Origin: Comamonadaceae bacterium | GTDB lineage: Bacteria > Pseudomonadota > Gammaproteobacteria > Burkholderiales > Burkholderiaceae_C | NCBI GenBank assembly: GCA_947448735.1 | Contig: CANFOS010000022.1 | Span: forward strand, 1-64,000 | Reading direction: 5' to 3' | DNA: 64,000 nt | Shown here: piece after piece, positions 51,024 through 58,192 of the stretch | Position numbering within the stretch: position 1 is the stretch's first letter | Layout of the letters: the number at the start of each line of letters is the position of its first letter | Notes under the pieces: model-generated | What the model was told of the DNA's origin: nothing | The model's input: only the letters and a program-made list of their open reading frames with translations | Database searches by the model: none | Program-made: the position numbers and the translations under genes

Positions 51024-51827
51024 TTACTTCATGCCATCGAGCCAGGAAAAAACATCGCTTGCCCAAACATCTGGTCGCCAAGTCCCCGTTTCGTGGCCGT
51101 CTTTTCTGTCCAATTGGGGATATTTATTAAAGACCACGCCATTCGTTTTTGCCGTAGCCGAAAACCAATCATATTGAGGATCATTAAATCGGTCAGGCGC
51201 GAAGTAACTGTCATTTTCGAAATAAGCCCAGAACTGGTTTTTGAAAACCTGGGAAGAGTTACTGAACATATTGCGAGAAAATCCGCCGTTGCTTTTTTCA
51301 CAAAAGGCACTCCAAACACCGGCCAAACTGATTGCCGCCAACGTGCGCTCAGGGTGACGTCCCGCAAAATAGGAAGACAAAAAGCCACCGCGCGAATGGC
51401 CCATGAAAATTAGTTTGTCCGCCCCATATTTGTTCGCGACCCAGGTGGTAACTTGAAGCAGTTGAGGATATGCATCGCCGACCTCTTGGTTCAAAGCATT
51501 CTGGTCGCATTTATTCGATTCTTCGACAAAAACGCCCTCCGACTTGCCCCTTCCTTTTCGCATGAAACTGACCATTCGGTAGCCTCTGTCCGATGCGATC
51601 TTCCCGATCCGCAAAAATTTGATCGTTTCAGCAATGACAGCTTTGTTTCCCCCGGTAGAGCCATGGGAAAAGACAATGGTTTTGCCATTGGATTGTTTGG
51701 GCTCGTAGACGAAGGCTTCTAGCTTTATTTCACTGCGCGAAACAGGGTCCAGGTAGGGTATGGAGATGGCTTCTTGGCCCCAGGCGAGTTGGAAGAACCC
51801 TAGGCAGAGAACTAATATAAATCGCAT
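51024..51827 (-). CDS. Exported alpha/beta hydrolase
   Basis: This 267-residue protein has a signal peptide (MRFILVLCLGFFQLAWG). TIVFSHGSTGGNKAVIAETI is the oxyanion region, and LIFMGHSRGGFLSSYFAGRH carries the nucleophile Ser in GHSRG. The C-terminus GHETGTW has a candidate catalytic His. It has the dienelactone-hydrolase-like or peptidase S9-like fold. Base composition is lower in GC than in neighbouring genes, suggesting acquisition with the TPR gene. Substrate unknown. Confidence 0.75.
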   Translation of the reverse strand: MRFILVLCLGFFQLAWGQEAISIPYLDPVSRSEIKLEAFVYEPKQSNGKTIVFSHGSTGGNKAVIAETIKFLRIGKIASDRGYRMVSFMRKGRGKSEGVFVEESNKCDQNALNQEVGDAYPQLLQVTTWVANKYGADKLIFMGHSRGGFLSSYFAGRHPERTLAAISLAGVWSAFCEKSNGGFSRNMFSNSSQVFKNQFWAYFENDSYFAPDRFNDPQYDWFSATAKTNGVVFNKYPQLDRKDGHETGTWRPDVWASDVFSWLDGMK

Positions 51828-51902
51828 GTACAGCTCCTATTTTTTTATTTCGGAAAGCCAGTTTAATTGAGGGTAGATTCCAATTTTCCAAATTTTCCCC
51901 AC

Positions 51903-52091
51903 TCAAACCGCAGGGTGTCGGACTGACGAGCCTGACCAGTTCTGCGTTGGGAGCTTTAATCCTTGAGCAGCGAGCTGTTTTTTTGCCTGAAGTGATGCTT
52001 CAATCAATGCCTGTGTAACCTTGTCATGCGCTGTTGACGGGCGAGTTGGCAAATCACTTTTTGTTAGGCGAGTTGTTTTAGATTGAGCCAT
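51903..52091 (-). CDS. Small hypothetical protein
   Basis: A 62-residue basic protein (MAQSKTTRLTKSDLPTRPST start) with a central Gln/Ala/Lys helix (QALIEASLQAKKQLAAQGLK) and a polar C-terminus. It has no known motif. The helix followed by GLKLPT resembles the GLKVPG end of the small protein at 47729-48028, so both may be related tails. It lies between the hydrolase and the DUF2283 gene. Confidence 0.35.
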   Translation of the reverse strand: MAQSKTTRLTKSDLPTRPSTAHDKVTQALIEASLQAKKQLAAQGLKLPTQNWSGSSVRHPAV

Positions 52092-52102
52092 TTGTCAAGG
52101 TA

Positions 52103-52123
52103 AATCGGGGTCAGACTCCAATT
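52103..52123. repeat. Short dispersed motif, copy 3
   Basis: AATCGGGGTCAGACTCCAAT plus T is the reverse-orientation copy of the motif at 1156-1176. Confidence 0.5.
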
Positions 52124-52154
52124 AAAAATCCATCAAAGTCAACCCCGCAATCGA

Positions 52155-52346
52155 TCATGCTGCTTTTCTATATTCCAAAGGCAGTAACCCCTCTTTCTTC
52201 GTATCCAGCAAAACAATCTCAACAATCGAGCCATCTTCGGCATAGCTGATGTTGGTGTGCCAGTCTTGTGAAACCTCGCGCACGATCTGCTTTTCAGACA
52301 CGCGGATTTGCAAGATGTCGTCGTTCTCGAAGTAAATGCTTTTCAT
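52155..52346 (-). CDS. DUF2283-type small protein
   Basis: A 63-residue protein with DDILQIRVSEKQIVREVSQD, then ISYAEDGSIVEIVLLDTKKE, the alternating beta pattern of DUF2283 (compare DALYIRLSD...DYDADGRVVGIEIL). It lies 9 bases after the XRE antitoxin gene, as a possible third gene of the RelE/XRE operon. DUF2283 genes are frequent beside toxin-antitoxin loci; their role is unknown. Confidence 0.7.
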   Translation of the reverse strand: MKSIYFENDDILQIRVSEKQIVREVSQDWHTNISYAEDGSIVEIVLLDTKKEGLLPLEYRKAA

Positions 52347-52355
52347 GGCTGTGGC

Positions 52356-52679
52356 TCAGACAGCCGCAAGATTTTTGAACACTTGCTTCAACACCTTGGG
52401 CTGCTGCTGCGCAATGGTGATCAACGTACGGGCTGCACCCGAAGGCTGTCTGCGGCCTTGTTCCCAGTCTTGCAGGGTGCGCACTGACACGCCAAGGAGG
52501 CCAGCGAATTCAGATTGCGACAAGCCGGACTTCATACGCGCCATCACAACAGGCGGCACCTCGATCTTGGCGACCACTTGGCCTTTGCCCGCTTTCATCT
52601 CGCGAATGGATTGAAGCAGCTCTGCGCCTAAATCACGCTTTGCATCGCGTTCGCGCAATTGTTTGTCAGTCATGGGCAT
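52356..52679 (-). CDS. XRE-family antitoxin (HigA/NadS-like)
   Basis: This 107-residue DNA-binding protein has a helix-turn-helix in SGLSQSEFAGLLGVSVRTLQ DWEQGRRQPSG-type sequence near residues 52-82. The N-terminal 45 residues hold a Lys/Glu-rich helix. NadS/HigA-type antitoxins bind the RelE-like toxin and repress their operon. The start overlaps the end of the upstream RelE gene by 14 bases. Toxin first, antitoxin second is the HigBA-like order. Confidence 0.88.
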   Translation of the reverse strand: MPMTDKQLRERDAKRDLGAELLQSIREMKAGKGQVVAKIEVPPVVMARMKSGLSQSEFAGLLGVSVRTLQDWEQGRRQPSGAARTLITIAQQQPKVLKQVFKNLAAV

Positions 52680-52998
52680 CGTTAATCTCCTGTTTCATCA
52701 ACTTAAGAAGTTCAGCCGGGACGTTGTCTCGCACACTCTTGCTGTATATCAAAAGGAGCCAAACTTCGCCATCATTTAATCTATTGAAATACACAACCCT
52801 GACGCCACCGCGCTTACCAGCACCGGGGCGCGACCACCTTACTTTGCGTACGCCGCCAGTCCCTGGAACTACATCGCCTGCATCAGGTGTCAGTGCCAAA
52901 TAGCTTGCGAACTCGCCTCTTTCGTCCTCTGTCCAATAGTCTGGCCACGTCCGCTGAAAGGTTGGTGTTTCTGCGATGGTCAGCATTGTTGAGGTCAT
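52666..52998 (-). CDS. RelE/HigB-like toxin
   Basis: This 110-residue toxin resembles RelE/HigB toxins that act with NadS-type antitoxins: FASYLALTPDAGDVVPGTGG, then VRKVRWSRPGAGKRGGVRVV, YFNRLNDGEVWLLLIYSKS. The Arg-rich strand and the Tyr near the C-terminus are typical. RelE-type proteins cleave mRNA on ribosomes. A TATAAT box overlapped by a palindrome lies just upstream. A second in-frame ATG lies 12 bases into the gene. Confidence 0.87.
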   Translation of the reverse strand: MTSTMLTIAETPTFQRTWPDYWTEDERGEFASYLALTPDAGDVVPGTGGVRKVRWSRPGAGKRGGVRVVYFNRLNDGEVWLLLIYSKSVRDNVPAELLKLMKQEINDAHD

Positions 52999-53011
52999 GG
53001 CTCGAAGCTAG

Positions 53012-53031
53012 ATTATACGGCTTTGCCGTAT
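53012..53031 (-). promoter_or_regulatory. RelE/XRE promoter -10 with palindromic operator
   Basis: On the minus strand TATAAT (53017-53012) overlaps the perfect inverted repeat ATACGGC-AAA-GCCGTAT (53031-53015). The -35 region lies at the end of glnS and is poor. Overlap of the -10 box by a palindrome fits autorepression by the XRE protein. Confidence 0.7.
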
Positions 53032-53040
53032 TGGTGGTAT

Positions 53041-54846
53041 TTATTTACCCCAGCCATCCTTCAACCCCACAGCCAAATTAAAAACCAGCTTCCCCGCCGC
53101 ATGGTCCACCCGATCAGCCGCAAAGTAACCATGCCGCTCAAACTGAAACTTGTCGTCGGCTTTGGCTGTTGCCAATGATGGTTCAACCACTGCGTGCATC
53201 ACCGTCAAGCTGTTGGCGTTCAGGTTTTGCAAGAAGTCAACGCCGCCTGCTTCAGGGTGGGCTTCTTTGAACAAGCGGTCGTACAGCCGCACTTCGGCTG
53301 GCAGGGCGTCGGCCACGGCCACCCAAGTGATCACGCCTTTGACTTTGACGGCGTCTGAGCCGGGGGTGCCGCTTTTGGTGTCGGGTATCAGCAGCGCTTG
53401 CACTTCAGTGACCAGGCCTGATGCGTCTTTGGTACAGCCTGTGCATTCGATGACGTGGCCATATTTCAGACGCACTTTATTGCCAGGGAACAGACGGAAA
53501 AAGCCTTTGGGCGGCGTTTCTTCAAAGTCTGTACGTTCTATCCATACTTCTTTGCCGATTTTGAAGTGGCGCTTGCCCAGGTCAGGGTGGTGTGGGTGAA
53601 CGGGTGCGCTGCAATCGTCCAGCTTGCCCGCACCCATCACCTCATCCCAATTCGTCAACACCAGTTTGATCGGGTCCAGCACGGCCATGGCGCGGGGGGC
53701 TGTGCCGTCCAGCGTTTCGCGCAGGCAGCCTTCGAGTGTGCTGTAGTCAATCCAGCTGTCGCTTTTGGTCACGCCGATGCGCTCGGCAAACAGTTGTAGC
53801 GCCTCGGGCGTGTAGCCACGGCGGCGCAGGCCGACGATGGTGGGCATGCGGGGGTCGTCCCAGCCTGATACTTTGCCTTCGTTCACCAATTGCGCGAGCT
53901 TGCGTTTGCTGGTCAGCACATAGGTCAGGTTCAGCCTGGCAAATTCGTATTGGCGGGGGTGGGGCGTGGCGATCAGGCCGCCTTCACATAGCCTGTCTAG
54001 CAGCCAGTCATAAAACGGGCGCTGGTCTTCAAACTCCAAGGTGCAAATGCTGTGGGTGATTTGTTCCAGCGCGTCTTCAATCGGGTGCGCAAAGGTGTAC
54101 ATGGGGTAGATGCACCACTTGTCGCCGGTGTTGTGGTGGTGCGCGCGGCGAATGCGGTAGATAGCCGGGTCGCGCATGTTGATGTTGGGGCTGGCCATGT
54201 CGATTTTGGCGCGCAGCACGGCGGCGCCGTCGTCCAGCTGGCCGCCCTTCATTTGCCTGAAGCGTGCCAGGTTCTCGGCCACGCTGCGGCTGCGGAACGG
54301 ACTGTCAACGCCCGGCTTGCCAAAGTCGCCCCGGTTGCGCTTCATCTCGTCGGGCGTTTGCTCGTCCACATAGGCCAGGCCAGCCTCAATCAAATACTCC
54401 GCCGCGCGGTACATGAAGTCAAAGTAGTCGCTGGCCTGGTAGGGCGCATCGTTGCCTGGCTGGGTCCAGTCAAAGCCCAGCCACTTGACGGCATCAATGA
54501 TACTGTTGACGTATTCGATCTCTTCTTTTTCAGGGTTGGTGTCGTCAAAGCGCAGGTGGCACACGCCGCCGTAGTCGCGTGCCAGGCCAAAGTTCAGGCA
54601 AATGCTTTTGGCATGGCCCACATGCAGGTAGCCGTTTGGCTCGGGCGGAAAGCGCAGGCGTACTCTTTGCACGTCGATCGGCCCAGCCGCATGGTGAGCC
54701 GCATCGCCGGGGCTGCCGCCCCAATGGCGGTCTTGGTAAGTACCGGCGGCCAGATCTTTTTCGATGATCTGGCGCAAAAAGTTGCTGGAAAAACCTGGCG
54801 TTGGGGCGTTGTCGTTGTCTGATGCGGGGGAGTGAGGTGCGTTCAT
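53041..54846 (-). CDS. glnS: Glutaminyl-tRNA synthetase
   Basis: This 601-residue class I synthetase charges tRNA-Gln directly. The HIGH-like motif is in RFPPEPNGYLHVGHAKSICL, and LTSKRKLA is the KMSKS-equivalent VLTSKRKL motif near residue 300; the beta-barrel anticodon-binding domain follows (EVWIERTDFEETPPKGFFRL). An N-terminal 40-residue extension precedes the core. Its presence implies that the bacterium need not rely on GatCAB for Gln-tRNA. Confidence 0.96.
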   Translation of the reverse strand: MNAPHSPASDNDNAPTPGFSSNFLRQIIEKDLAAGTYQDRHWGGSPGDAAHHAAGPIDVQRVRLRFPPEPNGYLHVGHAKSICLNFGLARDYGGVCHLRFDDTNPEKEEIEYVNSIIDAVKWLGFDWTQPGNDAPYQASDYFDFMYRAAEYLIEAGLAYVDEQTPDEMKRNRGDFGKPGVDSPFRSRSVAENLARFRQMKGGQLDDGAAVLRAKIDMASPNINMRDPAIYRIRRAHHHNTGDKWCIYPMYTFAHPIEDALEQITHSICTLEFEDQRPFYDWLLDRLCEGGLIATPHPRQYEFARLNLTYVLTSKRKLAQLVNEGKVSGWDDPRMPTIVGLRRRGYTPEALQLFAERIGVTKSDSWIDYSTLEGCLRETLDGTAPRAMAVLDPIKLVLTNWDEVMGAGKLDDCSAPVHPHHPDLGKRHFKIGKEVWIERTDFEETPPKGFFRLFPGNKVRLKYGHVIECTGCTKDASGLVTEVQALLIPDTKSGTPGSDAVKVKGVITWVAVADALPAEVRLYDRLFKEAHPEAGGVDFLQNLNANSLTVMHAVVEPSLATAKADDKFQFERHGYFAADRVDHAAGKLVFNLAVGLKDGWGK

Positions 54847-54994
54847 CCTTTGATTTTAGGGCCGCGCACCCGGCATACCGCCTTCTGGCTGTTACGTTTT
54901 TACACGATCTTTACGGACAGCCCGGTAAGCCGGTAGCTGCCAGCTGCGTTAAATCTACACATGGGTACTTCACGCCCTGTACAAGGAGACATTG

Positions 54995-55444
54995 ATGAAA
55001 CCATTGTTCAAGACACTCACCCGGCCTGACCAGCGCCTGTTCATCGTCGGTTCTGCCGCGCTATTGGCGCTGGCCGCCATGGGCTTTGCGGGTAGTGCGC
55101 ATGCGCGCGACAACGTGATTTTTTCTGTAGGTATCGCTGTGCCTGGCGCACCCGGTGTGCAGGTTGGCGTGACCAATGCCTACCCTGTGTACACCCAGCA
55201 AAGGCCGGTGTATGTGCAACCCCAGCCTGTGTATGTGCAGCCGGCTCCGGTTGTTTACCAGCAAGCGCCGGTTTATTACAGCGCCCCCCCTGTTTATGTG
55301 CAGCCGCAGCCTGTGTACTATGGCCGGCCGCATGGCTGGCATGGGCATCGCGAGTATCGGGAGCATGGCGAGCTCAGGGGCTTTAGTTCCGGTTATGGCC
55401 CAGGTTATGGCCCAGGTTATGCGCCTGTGCACTTCCAGCGCTAG
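54995..55444 (+). CDS. Exported Pro/Tyr-rich protein with PVYVQP repeats
   Basis: A 149-residue protein with an N-terminal signal segment (LFIVGSAALLALAAMGFAGS, then AHA). Following a short beta stretch (FSVGIAVPGAPGVQVGV), the protein becomes a series of PVYVQPQ/PVYYSAPP-type units to about residue 115, then a His/Arg/Gly-rich end. Proteins like this are common, poorly characterised exported proteins of betaproteobacteria. ATG 54995 follows AAGGAGA; a TTG 3 bases earlier is also in frame. A terminator lies 24 bases after the stop. Confidence 0.75.
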   Translation: MKPLFKTLTRPDQRLFIVGSAALLALAAMGFAGSAHARDNVIFSVGIAVPGAPGVQVGVTNAYPVYTQQRPVYVQPQPVYVQPAPVVYQQAPVYYSAPPVYVQPQPVYYGRPHGWHGHREYREHGELRGFSSGYGPGYGPGYAPVHFQR

Positions 55445-55467
55445 GCTGACCAAGCGCACTTAACGTC

Positions 55468-55504
55468 AAAAAGCCTGCCCTGTTTGCACAAGGCAGGCTT
55501 TTTT
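55468..55504 (+). terminator. Rho-independent terminator after the PVYVQP-repeat gene
   Basis: A-rich run, then GCCTGCC (55473-55479) and GGCAGGC (55492-55498) around a 12-base loop, then TTTTTT. The A-run on the 5' side makes it usable from both strands. Confidence 0.8.
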
Positions 55505-55653
55505 GTTGGCTGGAACCATGCTTGACATGGCCTTGCAGAAAACATAGCCCGCTGGGTTGGGCAGGCTGATGTGCCATACCGGTCAAGGGCTGCGGTTTTG
55601 CTCAGTCGGCAGCGCTGGACAGCGATAATCAGCGCTTCATCTCAGGAGCGTTT

Positions 55654-56487
55654 GTGGACATCACCCTGCTAGTCAAAGCCGCCATCATGGGCATCGTTGA
55701 AGGCCTCACCGAGTTTTTGCCCATCTCGTCCACCGGGCATTTGATTCTGGCGGGTGCGCTGCTGGGTTTTGACGACGACAAGGCCAAGGTGTTTGACATT
55801 GCCATTCAGACCGGGGCGATTTTTGCCGTGATTCTGGTGTACTGGCAAAAGATTCGTGACACGCTGCTTGCGCTGCCGACCGACAGGCAAGCTCGGCAGT
55901 TTGCATTGAATGTGCTGATTGCGTTTGTGCCTGCGGTGATCTTGGGGCTGCTGTTTGGCAAGGCCATCAAGGCGCATTTGTTCACCCCGGTGGTGGTGGC
56001 CAGCACTTTCATCATCGGCGGCTTTGTGATTTTGTGGGCTGAAAAGCGGCACGCGGGCAACCCGGCCTTAGCCCGCATCGACAGCGTAGACGCCATGACC
56101 TGGATGGACGCGCTGAAGGTGGGCCTGGTGCAAACGCTGGCCATGGTGCCTGGCACCAGCCGCAGCGGCGCCACCATCATTGGCGGCATGCTGCTGGGCT
56201 TGTCGAGGAAAGCTGCGACTGACTTCTCGTTCTTTCTGGCCATGCCGACGCTGATAGGCGCGGGCGCTTACAGCCTGTACAAAGAACGCGCCTTGCTCAG
56301 CCTGGGCGATGTGCCGATGTTTGCCGTGGGCTTGCTGTTTTCGTTCATCAGTGCCTGGCTGTGCATCCGCTGGCTGCTGCGCTACATCTCCAGCCACAGC
56401 TTTGTGCCGTTTGCCTGGTACCGCATTGCGTTTGGGCTGGTGGTGCTGGCTACCGCCTGGAGCGGCGTGGTGACCTGGGCGGCTTAG
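55654..56487 (+). CDS. uppP: Undecaprenyl-diphosphatase (BacA family)
   Basis: This 277-residue polytopic inner-membrane phosphatase recycles the undecaprenyl carrier. The conserved [20 protein letters not shown] lies near the N-terminus, and [20 protein letters not shown] holds the catalytic Arg/Ser region. GTG 55654 has AGGAG 7-11 bases upstream and gives the family start [13 protein letters not shown]. It is monocistronic. Confidence 0.95.
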   Translation: MDITLLVKAAIMGIVEGLTEFLPISSTGHLILAGALLGFDDDKAKVFDIAIQTGAIFAVILVYWQKIRDTLLALPTDRQARQFALNVLIAFVPAVILGLLFGKAIKAHLFTPVVVASTFIIGGFVILWAEKRHAGNPALARIDSVDAMTWMDALKVGLVQTLAMVPGTSRSGATIIGGMLLGLSRKAATDFSFFLAMPTLIGAGAYSLYKERALLSLGDVPMFAVGLLFSFISAWLCIRWLLRYISSHSFVPFAWYRIAFGLVVLATAWSGVVTWAA

Positions 56488-56510
56488 CCTGAACTCTTGG
56501 CTGATCGTGT

Positions 56511-57368
56511 TCAGCTGATCATGTTCAGCAGCGCGGCTTCAATCGCGGCGGCTGCCGCCACCGGTTTTTCCATTGGGAAAAGATGGCTGCCGTCCAGCAT
56601 CATGATGCGGCCCTTGGTGACTTTCTCGGTCAGCGCCATGCCCGCCTGTTTCATTTCACGCGACTGACGCCCGCCAATAAAAGCGACCGGGCATTTGAGC
56701 GGATGCCGCTTGATAAGCGTGTCCAGGTTGTGCGGCAGGGTGTTGTAGATGGCGGTTTCTACGCCGCGGTCAAAGCTCAAAGCGCGCTGGCCTCCAGCAT
56801 CATGCGTGCCGTGCTCGATGTAGTCACGCAGCACGTCGTCGTTCCAGCTGGCAAAGACTTTCTTGCTGCGGAAATGGGTGAACACGTCGTCCACATCGGG
56901 CCACTCATGTTTGCGGTTGCGGCTGACCACGCCCGGCGACACCGAACCCACCAGGCTGGTGCGCTTGGCCAGGCTCAAGCCCGTGGCGCGCCAGCCGCCA
57001 ATCAGGGGTGCGTCAAGCAGCACCACGCCGCGTACCGCTTTGCCACCCAGCTCAGGGTGGCGAGCTGCGCACATCAGGCTTAAAAACCCACCCAGCGAGT
57101 GGCCGACCAAAAACACCGGCTGACCTGATTGTTTGACTTGCTGGGTGCTGAAGTCTGCCAGCTGCTGCACCAGATGCGGCCAGTTGCTGGTCACCGGGTA
57201 GGCCGGGTCGTGGCCAAACTTTTCAACCGCCTTGACCATGTAGCCACGCGTTTCAAGCTGGCGAAACATCACCCCATAGGTGCTGGCTGGAAAGCTGTTG
57301 CCATGAGAAAAAATGACCAGCGGTTTGGGTGCTGGCAGCGCAGAAGATGCCGTGGATGAACGTGTCAA
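56511..57368 (-). CDS. Alpha/beta hydrolase
   Basis: This protein of 285 residues (from TTG 57368) has PLVIFSHGNSFPASTYGVMF (oxyanion region), the nucleophile Ser in VFLVGHSLGGFLSLMCAARH, and a C-terminal His in MMLDGSHLFPMEKP. It resembles serine aminopeptidase or esterase-like hydrolases; substrate unknown. TTG 57368 overlaps the Anbu stop (TTGA), suggesting coupled translation with the protease gene. An upstream in-frame GTG would enlarge the overlap. Confidence 0.78.
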   Translation of the reverse strand: MTRSSTASSALPAPKPLVIFSHGNSFPASTYGVMFRQLETRGYMVKAVEKFGHDPAYPVTSNWPHLVQQLADFSTQQVKQSGQPVFLVGHSLGGFLSLMCAARHPELGGKAVRGVVLLDAPLIGGWRATGLSLAKRTSLVGSVSPGVVSRNRKHEWPDVDDVFTHFRSKKVFASWNDDVLRDYIEHGTHDAGGQRALSFDRGVETAIYNTLPHNLDTLIKRHPLKCPVAFIGGRQSREMKQAGMALTEKVTKGRIMMLDGSHLFPMEKPVAAAAAIEAALLNMIS

Positions 57369-58192
57369 ATCAGTTTTTCTTCGGGTGACGATATTTTGCG
57401 CAGCGGCTGGTTGCGCGTCAGGGGCGTGAGCAGCGGCACCTGGGTGGCGCCGCCCGTCCACATCGGGTCTTCGATGCTGTCAAACACCTCGCGCAGCTTT
57501 TTGCCCCAGTTGTCATGCAGCATCCGAAAGTACGGGTTTTCGTGGTCAATGCACACCACCTTGTGGCTTTCAAAGGTATCCACCTCATACACCACCATGT
57601 CCAGCGGCAGGCCGACTGACAGGTTGGACTTGAGGGTCGAGTCCATCGACACCAGCGCGCATTTGGCGGCCTCGTCGAGCGGGGTTTCGGGGGTGATGAC
57701 GCGGTCCAGCACGGGCTTGCCGTATTTGGACTCGCCGACCTGAAAGTAGGGCGTTTCACTCGTCGCTTCAATAAAGTTGCCGGCTGAATAGACCTGAAAC
57801 AGGCGCATGCCTTCACCCTTGATTTGCCCGCCAAACAGCAGCGACACATTGAAGTCCACGCCGGAGTTTTTCAGGTCATCGGCATCGCGCTCATGCACCC
57901 GGCGAATCGCCGAGCCAAGCACGCGGGCTGCATCAAACATGCTTTTGGCGTTCCAGATGGTGATGGGCGGGCCGCCATCGGGGTCTTTCAGTTGTTCAAC
58001 CTGCAAGATCTCGCGCACCGACTGTGAGACGGACAAATTACCCGCCGACAACAGCACCATGAAGCGGTCGTTGGGCTTTTCATAAATGATCATTTTGCGG
58101 AAGGTGCTGATCTGGTCCAGGCCCGCGTTGGTGCGCGAGTCCGACAAAAAAACCAGCCCGGCATTGAGTTTGATGGCAACGCAATAAGTCAT
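57365..58192 (-). CDS. Anbu-type proteasome-related peptidase
   Basis: This 275-residue protein of the Ntn-hydrolase (proteasome) superfamily has the N-terminus [24 protein letters not shown]-type, matching Anbu (ancestral beta subunit) proteins, in which Thr2 becomes the N-terminal nucleophile. [20 protein letters not shown] is also typical. Anbu forms ring or helical assemblies in structures reported for relatives, with unclear substrates. Here it lies between mutS, which it overlaps by 4 bases, and the hydrolase, rather than beside the transglutaminase/alpha-E/ATP-grasp genes often seen with it. Confidence 0.85.
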   Translation of the reverse strand: MTYCVAIKLNAGLVFLSDSRTNAGLDQISTFRKMIIYEKPNDRFMVLLSAGNLSVSQSVREILQVEQLKDPDGGPPITIWNAKSMFDAARVLGSAIRRVHERDADDLKNSGVDFNVSLLFGGQIKGEGMRLFQVYSAGNFIEATSETPYFQVGESKYGKPVLDRVITPETPLDEAAKCALVSMDSTLKSNLSVGLPLDMVVYEVDTFESHKVVCIDHENPYFRMLHDNWGKKLREVFDSIEDPMWTGGATQVPLLTPLTRNQPLRKISSPEEKLI

